Below are positions 1 through 8,082 of a stretch of 64,000 bases of DNA, one piece after another. The DNA comes from Sulfoacidibacillus ferrooxidans (GTDB taxonomy: Bacteria; Bacillota; Bacilli; Alicyclobacillales; SLC66). A program made the position numbers and the translations under genes. Where the stretch lies: NCBI RefSeq assembly GCF_022606465.1, contig NZ_JALBUF010000002.1, positions 1 through 64,000 of the forward strand. The letters are read 5' to 3'. Each line of letters opens with the position of its first letter. Position 1 is the first letter of the stretch. Under the pieces are notes generated by a model, which saw only the letters and a program-made list of their open reading frames with translations, did no database searches and was not told where the DNA came from.

Positions 1-63
1 TCCGGTGTGGAAGCATGGCGACATGTGGAGCAGACGGATACGAATCGGTCGAGGGCTTATCCT
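1..63 (+). rRNA. 23S rRNA, 3' end (partial)
   Basis: The first bases match the conserved 3' tail of bacterial 23S rRNA, including the stretch around cggatacgaatcggtcgagg that pairs with the 5' end of the molecule. The gene enters from the left edge, so only the tail is present. The exact 3' end is uncertain by several bases. The 64-176 spacer to the 5S gene holds no tRNA gene; it contains a short hairpin (agaagc/gcttct near 140-160) that may be a processing stem. Confidence 0.9.
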
Positions 64-176
64 CAACAAGAGAACGACACGTAGTTCACCTCTAGTTGTG
101 AAGGAACCCGCAAGGGAAGCTTCAGCGCATGACGAACAGAGAAGCAGCGAGTAGGCTTCTGTGGGGAGCATGCAGC

Positions 177-294
177 GTCTGGTGATGATGGCGGAGGGGA
201 CACACCCGTACCCATCCCGAACACGAAGGTTAAGCCCTCCAGCGCCGATGGTACTTGGACCGCAGGGTCCTGGGAGAGTAGGTCGTTGCCAGGC
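177..294 (+). rRNA. 5S rRNA
   Basis: The segment carries the invariant 5S cores cacccgtacccatcccgaac and agcgccgatggtac, followed by the usual ggtcctgggagagtaggtcg region. The ends close as a terminal stem: gtctgg at 177-182 pairs with ccaggc at 289-294. About 118 nt is the normal length. It is the last gene of the rRNA operon whose 23S tail opens the window. Confidence 0.96.
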
Positions 295-309
295 AAGTGC
301 ACGATACGA

Positions 310-360
310 GAACGAGAGAGTCTAAGGTTATGAAGCCCTAGACTCTCTCGTTCTTTTTTT
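310..360 (+). terminator. rRNA operon intrinsic terminator
   Basis: A perfect 15-bp stem (310-324 with 339-353) and a 14-nt loop are followed by a run of seven or more T. It sits 15 bases after the 5S gene and separates the rRNA operon from the catabolic operon downstream. Confidence 0.95.
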
Positions 361-447
361 GTATATAGCAAATGGTTTTGTTGGCAATCTTTTTACAAAC
401 AGAGAAAATATCATCAACTTCGTGCTTGCAGCGTTTGGAGCGAAGGG

Positions 448-476
448 TTTACTGATCGAGATAAGAGCAGTATACT
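448..476 (+). promoter_or_regulatory. Promoter of the acyl-CoA catabolic operon
   Basis: TTTACT at 448-453 and TATACT at 471-476 are separated by 17 bases, a good SigA-type pair. The predicted start of transcription near 483 lies just before the palindromic operator at 488-505. Inferred from consensus only. Confidence 0.55.
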
Positions 477-487
477 AGCTCTATTAA

Positions 488-505
488 ATACTAACCGGTT
501 GGTAT
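488..505 (+). promoter_or_regulatory. Candidate TetR-family operator
   Basis: An 18-bp palindrome, ATACTAACCGGTTGGTAT, has eight of nine matched base pairs around a perfect AACCGGTT core. It lies between the predicted transcription start and the first ribosome site of an operon that itself encodes a TetR regulator at 4296. Size and symmetry fit TetR-family operators controlling fatty-acid degradation genes. No second full copy was noticed in the window. Confidence 0.6.
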
Positions 506-529
506 GTTGCAAAGAGGAGTGTGAAAGTT

Positions 530-1756
530 TTGGATTTTTCTTATTCCGATAAAGTAAAACGCTTACAGGAAAAGCTGAATGAATTTATGAATGATTACGT
601 ATATCCAAATGAGCAGGTGTACGATGAGCAGGTGAATGCTCATACCAATCGATTTGAAGCTGTGCCACCCATTATGGAGGAATTAAAAGCTAAAGCTAAA
701 GCATCGGGATTATGGAATTTATTTTTACCGGATAGTGAATATGGGGCAGGGTTAACGAATGTGGAATATGCTCCACTTTGCGAGATAATGGGTAGATCGT
801 TAATCGCTCCTGAAGTATTCAATTGCAATGCACCTGATACTGGTAACATGGAGGTTCTCGAACGATATGGCTCACCTATGCAAAAAGAAAAGTGGCTTAT
901 GCCTTTACTAGCAGGTGAGATCCGTTCTTGTTTTTCGATGACTGAGCCGGATGTAGCATCAGCAGACGCAACCAATATGGAGGCTACGGTTACTCGAGAT
1001 GGAGACGACTATATCGTTAATGGACGGAAATGGTGGTCTTCAGGAGCGGGAGATCCACGCTGTAAAGTTTCTATTTTCATGGGTAAAAGTGCGATGGATG
1101 GGCCCAAACACTTACAACATTCAATGATTTTAGTTCCGCTTGATTCAAGCGGAGTGACTATTGAACGTATGTTACCTGTGTTTGGATATGATCATGCGCC
1201 ACATGGACACGGGCAAATTTATTTTGATCATGTCCGCGTACCTGCTACACATATGATTTGGGGCGAAGGTAAAGGCTTTGCCATCGCACAGGGGCGCCTT
1301 GGACCCGGTCGTATTCATCACTGTATGCGCTTGATTGGTGCTGCTGAGAGAGGGTTGGAACTACTTTGTGCACGGGTACAAGAGCGCACTGCTTTTGGTA
1401 AAAAGTTATCTGAACAAGGTGTGATTAGGGATTGGATTGCTGAGTCTCGAATGGATATTGAGCAGGCGAGATTATTGACACTGAAGGCAGCATACATGAT
1501 GGACACGATAGGCAATAAAGAGGCGAAAGCGGAGATTGCGATGATTAAGGCAGTTGCGCCTCGAGTTGCGCTCGCAGTCTTGGATCGGGCAATACAAGCT
1601 TTTGGCGGAGCTGGCGTCAGTGATGGGGTTCCATTGGCTGCGCAGTGGGCAAATGCACGTACATTGCGTTTTGCGGATGGTCCTGATGAGGTTCATAAAG
1701 AACAAGTAGCACGTTTGGAATTGCGTAAACAAGCAGGACTAGGTGGCATGTATTAG
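530..1756 (+). CDS. Acyl-CoA dehydrogenase (ACAD10/11-LvaC-like)
   Basis: FAD flavoprotein of the acyl-CoA dehydrogenase family, 408 residues, expected to oxidise an acyl-CoA at the alpha-beta bond in the cytosol. The middle beta domain has the [14 protein letters not shown] segment typical of the flavin/substrate region, and the C-terminal helical domain has ERTAFGKKL and, near residues 383-389, DGPDEVH in place of the common YEGT-type motif, as in the ACAD10/11-like branch. The reading frame opens at GTG 521, but the GAGGAG at 514-519 leaves only one base there, whereas TTG 530 has a 10-base spacing and gives the usual MDFSYSDKV start. First gene of the operon. An APH-like kinase gene downstream supports the ACAD10/11 assignment; the substrate is inferred. 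Confidence 0.88.
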   Translation: MDFSYSDKVKRLQEKLNEFMNDYVYPNEQVYDEQVNAHTNRFEAVPPIMEELKAKAKASGLWNLFLPDSEYGAGLTNVEYAPLCEIMGRSLIAPEVFNCNAPDTGNMEVLERYGSPMQKEKWLMPLLAGEIRSCFSMTEPDVASADATNMEATVTRDGDDYIVNGRKWWSSGAGDPRCKVSIFMGKSAMDGPKHLQHSMILVPLDSSGVTIERMLPVFGYDHAPHGHGQIYFDHVRVPATHMIWGEGKGFAIAQGRLGPGRIHHCMRLIGAAERGLELLCARVQERTAFGKKLSEQGVIRDWIAESRMDIEQARLLTLKAAYMMDTIGNKEAKAEIAMIKAVAPRVALAVLDRAIQAFGGAGVSDGVPLAAQWANARTLRFADGPDEVHKEQVARLELRKQAGLGGMY

Positions 1757-1794
1757 AAGTGCAAGAATGATTGTATATGAGAGAGGGTTTGAAA

Positions 1795-2571
1795 ATGCAC
1801 GTTCACGAATTATTTGATTTGACGGGGAAAACTGCGATTGTTACGGGCGGTGGTCGTGGGCTTGGAGAACAAATCGCCATTGGATTTGCGGAGGCTGGTG
1901 CGAACGTGGTTTTGTGTTCGCGAAAAGTGGAAGCTTGTCAACAGGTTGCGACGCATTTACAAGAGTATGGCGTGCAAACACTTGCGCTTTCTTGTGATAT
2001 TGCCAATCCAGATGATGTGCAACATGTTGTTACTGAGACAGTGGCCCATTTTGGAACAATTGATATCCTTGTCAACAATAGTGGTGCGACTTGGGGTGCA
2101 CCCGTAACAGATATGCCGCTTGACGCATGGAAAAAAGTAATGGATACCAATGTGACAGGTACTTTTTTAATGAGTCAGGCTGTAGGGCGTGTCATGATCG
2201 AAAGGAAATCTGGTGGAAAGATCATTAATATTGCTTCTGTCGCTGGGTTAGGCGGCGTTGATCCGCGTGCGATGGATGCCATCGGGTACAACACAAGTAA
2301 GGGAGCTGTCATTACTTTCACAAAAGATTTAGCTGTGAAATGGGGGCCGCATCATATCAATGTTAACGCGATCGCTCCAGGTTTTTTCCCAACGAAGATG
2401 TCGAAAGCCTTGATTGAGCGTGGAGGAGATCTATTACTTGCAGGGACTCCATTGCGTCGCTTCGGATCTGATGACGATTTAAAGGGAGCAGCTGTTTTCC
2501 TCGCCTCACGTGCTTCAGATTATGTGACGGGAGATGTATTGATCGTTGATGGAGGACAGTCCGCACAGTAA
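1795..2571 (+). CDS. Short-chain dehydrogenase/reductase (SDR)
   Basis: NAD(P)-dependent oxidoreductase of the classical SDR family, 258 residues. The Rossmann motif TGGGRGLGE is at residues 17-25, an NNSG motif follows the fourth strand, and the catalytic Ser148, Tyr165 and Lys169 (YNTSK) are all present, as is the C-terminal VIVDGGQ segment. The reading frame extends back to 1771, but ATG 1795 has a gagagagg ribosome site at proper spacing. In the operon it likely oxidises or reduces a hydroxy/keto group of the acyl substrate; an LvaD-like role is possible but unproven. Confidence 0.9.
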   Translation: MHVHELFDLTGKTAIVTGGGRGLGEQIAIGFAEAGANVVLCSRKVEACQQVATHLQEYGVQTLALSCDIANPDDVQHVVTETVAHFGTIDILVNNSGATWGAPVTDMPLDAWKKVMDTNVTGTFLMSQAVGRVMIERKSGGKIINIASVAGLGGVDPRAMDAIGYNTSKGAVITFTKDLAVKWGPHHINVNAIAPGFFPTKMSKALIERGGDLLLAGTPLRRFGSDDDLKGAAVFLASRASDYVTGDVLIVDGGQSAQ

Positions 2572-2648
2572 CTTCGTTGTGACTGGATGAGAGATGGGTG
2601 TGATTGTATACACCGTTTTAGTCTGATAAGAAGGTTGGAGGCGTGATG

Positions 2649-4259
2649 ATGGTACAGCAAACATATGGTTTTGCAGTTTATCCAGAATCTATTGCAACTG
2701 AAGTGGATATACCGAACTGGTCGTTACCTCAGATGTTAGAAGAAGTAACGAAAGAATATCCCTTGCACGATGCACTCTCCTTTTATGGTCATACGCAGAC
2801 ATTCCAAGAGTTGTCACAGGCAGTACAGATGTTTGCAACTGCGTTACAACATGTAGGCATGAATAAAGGTGATCGTATTGCTATTATGTTGCCGAATTGT
2901 CCTCAATTTGTTGTCGCATACTACGGTATTCTCACGATTGGGGGGATTGTTACTCAACTCAATCCCATGTTAGTTGAGAGGGAACTATCTCATATTGTCG
3001 ATGATGCAGGGATTCGCATGATCGTGACACTAGATGCGTTGTACCCTAGAGTAAAAGCTGTGCAAAAGACATCTGTATTTGAAAAGGTGATTGTCGTCTC
3101 ATTACAAAAATCCGAGTCTTTAATCATGGATGAACTAGATGAGACATTTGATCAGTTTATTCAAAGTGGTGCAGACTGTTCAGTCATGCCAGCAAAAATT
3201 AATCCTGCAGAGGATGTAGCCATTCTTCAGTATACCGGCGGTACAACAGGGCGTTCTAAAGGGGCTATGCTTACCCATCGCAATCTCTTGGCAAATGTCA
3301 TTCAATCTCAAGAATTTTTTAAACATGATACCGTACGTGGACAAGACCGTTGTCTAACGGTTATCCCATTATTTCATGTGTTTGGTATGACTTCTTGTAT
3401 GAATTTGTCCATTTATACAGCTGCTAAAATGATTTTGTTGCCGCGATTTGATATTCAAGAAGTTCTACAGACCATCCAAACAGAAAAGCCGACGATATTT
3501 CCTGGTGTCCCAACTATGTATGTAGCTATTGTCAATTTTCCTGGTGTAGAAGCTTATGGAATAGATACCATTCGCATTTGCAATAGTGGAAGTGCACCTA
3601 TGCCTGTTGAATTATTGCGCAGATTCGAGAAATTAACTGGTGCACAGATTCTGGAAGGATATGGCTTGTCTGAAGCGTCGCCGACAACGCACTGTAATCC
3701 CACGTTTGCAAAGCGTAAACCGGGTAGTGTGGGTGTTGGGATACCATCTACGTTATATAAAATTGTGGACATTGTTGCGCGAGATCAAGAAGTCCCAGTT
3801 GGAGAGATGGGTGAACTTGCTGTCAAAGGGCCACAAGTGATGAAAGGCTACTGGAATCTCCCTAAGGAGACGGAAGAGACACTTCGCGATGGTTGGTTGT
3901 TTACAGGAGATCTTGCTCGCATGGATGAAGATGGATACGTTTATATTGTGGATCGCAAGAAAGATTTGATTATTGCAAGTGGTTACAATGTATACCCACG
4001 TGAAGTAGAAGAGGTGCTGTATGAGCACCCAGCCATTAAGGAAGCGGTGGTGGTTGGTGCTACGGATCCCTATCGTGGGGAAACAGTGAAAGCAGTGATT
4101 GTACTAAAAGAAGAGGGAGCGGCGACCAAACAAGAGATAGAAACTTATTGCAAGGCCAATATGGCACCATATAAGGTACCAAAAATAATTGAATTCCGCA
4201 CTGAACTACCAAAAAGTAGTGTGGGGAAAATCTTGCGTCGCGTCTTGCGCGATGAGTGA
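2649..4259 (+). CDS. Long/medium-chain acyl-CoA ligase (AMP-forming)
   Basis: Member of the ANL superfamily, 536 residues, activating a carboxylic acid to its CoA thioester through an acyl-adenylate. Visible motifs are the P-loop YTGGTTGRSKGAMLTH, the acyl-adenylate motif EGYGLSEASP, the hinge region TGDLARMDEDGYVYIVDRKK with DLIIASGYNVYPREVEEV, and the C-terminal catalytic lysine in SSVGKILRR. The start is ambiguous among GTG 2643, ATG 2646 and ATG 2649; GGAGG at 2637-2641 favours the last. Its place in the operon suggests it loads the substrate for the two dehydrogenases. The closest family is FadD/LcfB-like; the acid used cannot be told from sequence. Confidence 0.9.
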   Translation: MVQQTYGFAVYPESIATEVDIPNWSLPQMLEEVTKEYPLHDALSFYGHTQTFQELSQAVQMFATALQHVGMNKGDRIAIMLPNCPQFVVAYYGILTIGGIVTQLNPMLVERELSHIVDDAGIRMIVTLDALYPRVKAVQKTSVFEKVIVVSLQKSESLIMDELDETFDQFIQSGADCSVMPAKINPAEDVAILQYTGGTTGRSKGAMLTHRNLLANVIQSQEFFKHDTVRGQDRCLTVIPLFHVFGMTSCMNLSIYTAAKMILLPRFDIQEVLQTIQTEKPTIFPGVPTMYVAIVNFPGVEAYGIDTIRICNSGSAPMPVELLRRFEKLTGAQILEGYGLSEASPTTHCNPTFAKRKPGSVGVGIPSTLYKIVDIVARDQEVPVGEMGELAVKGPQVMKGYWNLPKETEETLRDGWLFTGDLARMDEDGYVYIVDRKKDLIIASGYNVYPREVEEVLYEHPAIKEAVVVGATDPYRGETVKAVIVLKEEGAATKQEIETYCKANMAPYKVPKIIEFRTELPKSSVGKILRRVLRDE

Positions 4260-4295
4260 GTAAACGGATGATACTATCCTAATCATAGCAAATCA

Positions 4296-4883
4296 TTGGA
4301 AGAGGTGCGTAGTAAACCGTTGAAAGAAAAAATGACTGAGGTTGGTATCCAATTATTTGAACGAAAAGGGTTTAGCGAAACTTCGATTCAAGATATTTGC
4401 GATGCTGTAGGCGTGACCAAGGGTGCATTCTATTACTATTTTACGAGTAAAGAAGAACTGCTTATGGACATCCATCTGAGCTATATCAACGATATGCTTA
4501 TGCATCAGGATGTGATTTTAACGGATGTTTCAAAAGACAGTAAAGCAAAACTTTATGAAATGGTCTATATGCTTTTGCAAAGTATTGAACAAAACGGTGC
4601 CAGCGCCCGCGTGTTTTTTAGAGAGATGCGTCATTTGAGTGATGAACGATTGACAGAAATCATTCCAAAGCGCAACCAAGTTCGGCTCAATGTTGAACGT
4701 GTTCTTCGTGAAGGCATTGAAAAAGGGGAGTTTCAAACAACTTTGAACGTTACCATCGCGACGTTTGGCATCCTTGGTATTATCAATTGGAGTTATCAAT
4801 GGTTTAATCCAACTGGAGAGGTGCCGGCGCGTGAAGTGGCAAAAGTTTTTGTCAATATGATTTTGCAAGGCATTGAGATCTAG
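4296..4883 (+). CDS. TetR-family transcriptional regulator
   Basis: DNA-binding repressor of up to 195 residues. The N-terminal helix-turn-helix reads TSIQDICDAVGVTKGAFYYY followed by FTSKEELL, the classic TetR signature; the C-terminal two thirds is a helical ligand-binding domain. It lies inside the acyl-CoA operon, so it probably represses the operon from the palindrome at 488-505 and is released by an acyl-CoA, as FadR-type TetR proteins are. The start is uncertain: TTG 4296 is the longest frame but has no ribosome site; GTG 4305 or TTG 4320 (behind agaggtg) are alternatives that keep the DNA-binding domain. Confidence 0.9.
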   Translation: MEEVRSKPLKEKMTEVGIQLFERKGFSETSIQDICDAVGVTKGAFYYYFTSKEELLMDIHLSYINDMLMHQDVILTDVSKDSKAKLYEMVYMLLQSIEQNGASARVFFREMRHLSDERLTEIIPKRNQVRLNVERVLREGIEKGEFQTTLNVTIATFGILGIINWSYQWFNPTGEVPAREVAKVFVNMILQGIEI

Positions 4884-4898
4884 GTGGTGGATAACGTC

Positions 4899-5969
4899 AT
4901 GAAAGACACGATTCCCGTTCGTGGTGGGGAAGAATTGCATGAAGAGCGACTAAGGGATTATTTGCAACAGCATATTGCAACCATGCCGGCTGGTGATCTG
5001 CATATTGAACAGTTTCCAAATGGTAAATCTAATCTCACTTATTTCTTGCGAGTGGGTGAGTGGGAGGCGGTGTTGAGGCGCCCACCTTTTGGACCTGTTC
5101 CACCTAAAGCGCATGATATGCAACGAGAATTTACTATTTTGCAAACCATTCATCCGATTTTCCCGATTGCTCCTAAACCCTATCTTTTTTCATCTGATGA
5201 ATCTCTTGTAGGGAGTCCATTTTTTGTGATGGAACGCAGGCGTGGAATTGTACTTGATACAGAATTTCCTGATGAAATGATTGTGACACCAACCCTTTGT
5301 CGGCAACTATCTGAGACGATGGTCGACGTTCTTGTACAACTGCATGGTCTTGATTATGGGCATACGAAGTTAGCGACTATGAGTAAGCCAGATGGCTTTA
5401 TGGAGCGACAGGTGCACGGGTGGATCGGGCGTTATGAGCGAGCTAAGACTTCAGATGTGACTGGTACGGAGCGACTGTTTCAATGGATGATCAATCATGT
5501 CCCTGCGACGTCTGAGGCTACCATTATTCACTATGATTATAAATTAAATAACGCGATGTTTTCTCCTGATATGAAGCAAATGGTAGGTTTATTTGATTGG
5601 GAGATGACAACTGTAGGTGATCCATTGGCAGACCTAGGTGCAGCCATGGGATATTGGGTGCTTCGCGATGATCCGGAGTTACTAAAGTCAGGGCTAGGGA
5701 AGCCACCGGTTACTGTACACGAAGGATTTATGACCCGCCGTGAATTTATCGAGGCATATGCAGTACAAAGTGGCCGCGATGTAAAACACATGCAATTTTA
5801 TATGACATTTGCTTATTTTAAGTTAGCTGTTATTGTGCAACAAATCTACTTTCGCTTTAAAAATGGCCAGACAGCAGACAATCGCTTTGCACATCTGGAT
5901 CAAATGGTCATTAGCTTGATGCAATATGCATTGCAAATAACGGAAGATTCAACAGTTGGAGGGATATGA
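4899..5969 (+). CDS. APH-family phosphotransferase (ACAD10/LvaA-like)
   Basis: Small-molecule kinase of the aminoglycoside phosphotransferase/choline kinase fold, 356 residues. The catalytic loop IIHYDYKLNNAMF contains the HxDxxxxN signature and GLFDWEMTTVGDPLADLG supplies the metal-binding DWE. The N-terminal SNLTYFLRVGEWEAVLRRPP is the form seen in the kinase domain of ACAD10/11-type proteins and their bacterial separate homologues, rather than in antibiotic kinases. In that family the kinase phosphorylates a 4-hydroxyacyl-CoA so that it can be dehydrated. ATG 4899 follows a ggtggtgg site; the frame extends to 4884. The adjacent dehydrogenases fit this role. Confidence 0.82.
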   Translation: MKDTIPVRGGEELHEERLRDYLQQHIATMPAGDLHIEQFPNGKSNLTYFLRVGEWEAVLRRPPFGPVPPKAHDMQREFTILQTIHPIFPIAPKPYLFSSDESLVGSPFFVMERRRGIVLDTEFPDEMIVTPTLCRQLSETMVDVLVQLHGLDYGHTKLATMSKPDGFMERQVHGWIGRYERAKTSDVTGTERLFQWMINHVPATSEATIIHYDYKLNNAMFSPDMKQMVGLFDWEMTTVGDPLADLGAAMGYWVLRDDPELLKSGLGKPPVTVHEGFMTRREFIEAYAVQSGRDVKHMQFYMTFAYFKLAVIVQQIYFRFKNGQTADNRFAHLDQMVISLMQYALQITEDSTVGGI

Positions 5970-5970
5970 C

Positions 5971-6750
5971 ATGGTAAATGAAGATTTACTTGTACACAAA
6001 AATGGTGCCATTTTAGAGCTTACGCTCAATCGTCCAGATCGACTGAACGCCTTTAGTGAAGAGATGGTGGTGGGCCTTATGGAGGCATGTAAAGAAGCTC
6101 AGCGAGATGCGTCCATTCGGGTTGTCGTATTATCTGGTGCGGGCAGGTCTTTTAGTGCAGGTGGTGATGTCAAAACGATGGGGGAAGCATCGCCTGTCCA
6201 AGTGTATGAACATATCGGCAAACTAAATGAATGCATTGTGGCTATGCGCGAATTGGAGAAGCCGATTATTGCTGTTGTACACGGATTTGCGGCGGGGGCA
6301 GGGTTTAATTTAGCCCTTGCAAGTGATTTAATCGTTGCATCTACTGAGAGTCGTTTTGTGCTAAGTTTTGCTCAAGTTGGTCTAATTTCAGATGGTGGAG
6401 GATCTTATTTTTTACCGCGTTTGGTGGGGCCACACGTGGCAAAAGAACTATTTTTCTTGGCTGATCCACTCTCCGCACAACGAGCCTATGAGCTTGGGAT
6501 TGTCAATCGGGTGGTGCCTCAGGAGCAACTGCGCGAGGAAGCCGCGAATCTTGCAGAGCGATTAGCCAATGGACCAGGGCGTGCTTATGGGATGATGAAG
6601 CGTTTAATTGATCGCTCGTTTCATTCGACACTTGATGGGATTTTGCAAGATGAACGGACAGTCCAAGGAGTCATGGTGACGACTCACGATCATCAAGAGG
6701 GTGTGGCAGCGTTTATTGAGAAACGAAAACCTCATTATACAGGGCAGTAG
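5971..6750 (+). CDS. Enoyl-CoA hydratase/isomerase family protein
   Basis: Crotonase-fold protein of 259 residues that would hydrate a trans-2-enoyl-CoA to the 3-hydroxyacyl-CoA, or isomerise it. The oxyanion-hole segments GAGRSFSAGGDVKTM and HGFAAGAGFNLALASDLI are present, as are SFAQVGLISDGGGSYFLPR and the downstream AYELGIVNRVV. GGAGGG at 5958-5963 lies seven bases before ATG 5971, inside the end of the kinase gene. It would act after the acyl-CoA dehydrogenases of the operon. PaaG- or FadB-type specificity cannot be decided. Confidence 0.88.
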   Translation: MVNEDLLVHKNGAILELTLNRPDRLNAFSEEMVVGLMEACKEAQRDASIRVVVLSGAGRSFSAGGDVKTMGEASPVQVYEHIGKLNECIVAMRELEKPIIAVVHGFAAGAGFNLALASDLIVASTESRFVLSFAQVGLISDGGGSYFLPRLVGPHVAKELFFLADPLSAQRAYELGIVNRVVPQEQLREEAANLAERLANGPGRAYGMMKRLIDRSFHSTLDGILQDERTVQGVMVTTHDHQEGVAAFIEKRKPHYTGQ

Positions 6751-6803
6751 CATATGCTTTGCTTGATAATGGATTGCGGATATCGTGAACTGGGGGATAT
6801 GAT

Positions 6804-7973
6804 ATGGATTTTCGTTTAGGGAAAGAAGAAAAAATGATTCAGCGAACGGTGCGCGAATTTGTAAAAAATGAGTTAATTCCACTTGAACAAGATGTGTTGC
6901 GCAACGAACGTCTTGGGTTGCCAGGATTATCACTGGAGCAAGAGAAGTCACTTGCACAAAAGGCCAAACGTTTAGGCTTCTGGGGAATCAATACACCAGA
7001 GGAGTATGGTGGTGCAGATCTCGGATCACTAGCTACAGCGATTACCATGATGGAGCTTGGACGGACATTTGTTCCTTTTTCATTTGGCGGATATGCCGAT
7101 AATATTTTGTATTCATGCAATGAGGAGCAAAAAAAGCGCTATCTATTGCCGACGATTGAGGGAACTCGCCGATCTTGTTTTGCGCTTACAGAACCTGGTG
7201 CGGGCTCTGACGCAGGAAGTATTCGCGCGACTGCAAAACGCACTGGCGATGAATGGGTAATCAATGGGGAGAAGATTTTTATTACAAATGGCAATGAGGC
7301 AGATTTTGCAATGGTTTTTGCAGTGACAGATAAAGAAAAAGGGTCTCATGGTGGAATTACTTGTTTCCTAGTTGATCGCGAAATGGGATGGCGTTCAGAA
7401 CGCGTTCATACGATGGGAGAGTGGGATCCTGCTGCCCTTGTCTTTGAAGATGTTCACGTACCACATGAAAATATCTTAGGAGAAGAAGGACGCGGCTTTG
7501 ATTTGGCCATGCGTTGGATTGGGACGGCGCGTTGGGTCATTCCTGCACGGGCGATCGGCGCTGCAGAAAGGTTACTTGGCATGGGTATCGAATATGCCAA
7601 TCAGCGAGTTACATTTGGTAAACCAATTGCAGAACGACAAGCGATTCAATGGATGATTGCAGATTCTGCTGTGGAAATTGACGCTACTAAGTGGATTACG
7701 TTAAAGGCGGCATGGATGGCTGATGAGGGACTAGACAATCGACATCAAGCTTCGCTATCTAAGCTGTATGGAGCAAACATGGCCAATCAGGTGGTTGATC
7801 GCGTTTTACAAATTCATGGTGGAATGGGTTATACGAAGGAATTGCCGATTGAGCGATGGTATCGGGAGATGCGGTTGTTTCGAATCTTTGATGGAACAGA
7901 TGAGATTCAGCGCATGATTATTGCGCGCAATTTGTTAAAAGGTCATGTGAAAATCGACGAGTATTTAGAGTAG
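6804..7973 (+). CDS. Acyl-CoA dehydrogenase
   Basis: Second FAD-dependent acyl-CoA dehydrogenase of the operon, 389 residues, near the family norm. It has CFALTEPGAGSDAGSIRATA in the flavin-binding middle domain, QRVTFGKPIAERQAIQWMIA, and the C-terminal IHGGMGYTKELPIERWYREM followed by FDGTDEIQRMIIARNLL. It is more standard than the first dehydrogenase, so the pair probably acts on different intermediates or chain lengths. ATG 6804 has a ggggga ribosome site. It is the last gene before the terminator at 8009. Confidence 0.9.
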   Translation: MDFRLGKEEKMIQRTVREFVKNELIPLEQDVLRNERLGLPGLSLEQEKSLAQKAKRLGFWGINTPEEYGGADLGSLATAITMMELGRTFVPFSFGGYADNILYSCNEEQKKRYLLPTIEGTRRSCFALTEPGAGSDAGSIRATAKRTGDEWVINGEKIFITNGNEADFAMVFAVTDKEKGSHGGITCFLVDREMGWRSERVHTMGEWDPAALVFEDVHVPHENILGEEGRGFDLAMRWIGTARWVIPARAIGAAERLLGMGIEYANQRVTFGKPIAERQAIQWMIADSAVEIDATKWITLKAAWMADEGLDNRHQASLSKLYGANMANQVVDRVLQIHGGMGYTKELPIERWYREMRLFRIFDGTDEIQRMIIARNLLKGHVKIDEYLE

Positions 7974-8008
7974 AAATGATATGCACAGCAATAGATCGGT
8001 TAAGTTTG

Positions 8009-8037
8009 GGGATGATGCTATAGGTTCATCCCTTTTT
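8009..8037 (+). terminator. Intrinsic terminator of the first catabolic operon
   Basis: A 7-bp stem gggatga/tcatccc (8009-8015 with 8026-8032) and a 10-nt loop are followed by five T. It separates the TetR-containing operon from the ligase-carboxylase pair. Confidence 0.75.
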
Positions 8038-8082
8038 GTAGTCCTGTGTACTCGCGTGATGAATTCATAGGGAGGGATGATC

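Noticed and set aside
64-176. tRNA gene in the 23S-5S spacer
   Set aside because: No TTCGA-type T-loop with matching acceptor stem was found; only a short hairpin is present.
7991-8005. Second TetR operator half-site (cggttaagt) near the end of the first operon
   Set aside because: Only one half resembles the palindrome at 488-505 and symmetry is lost; chance similarity is likely.
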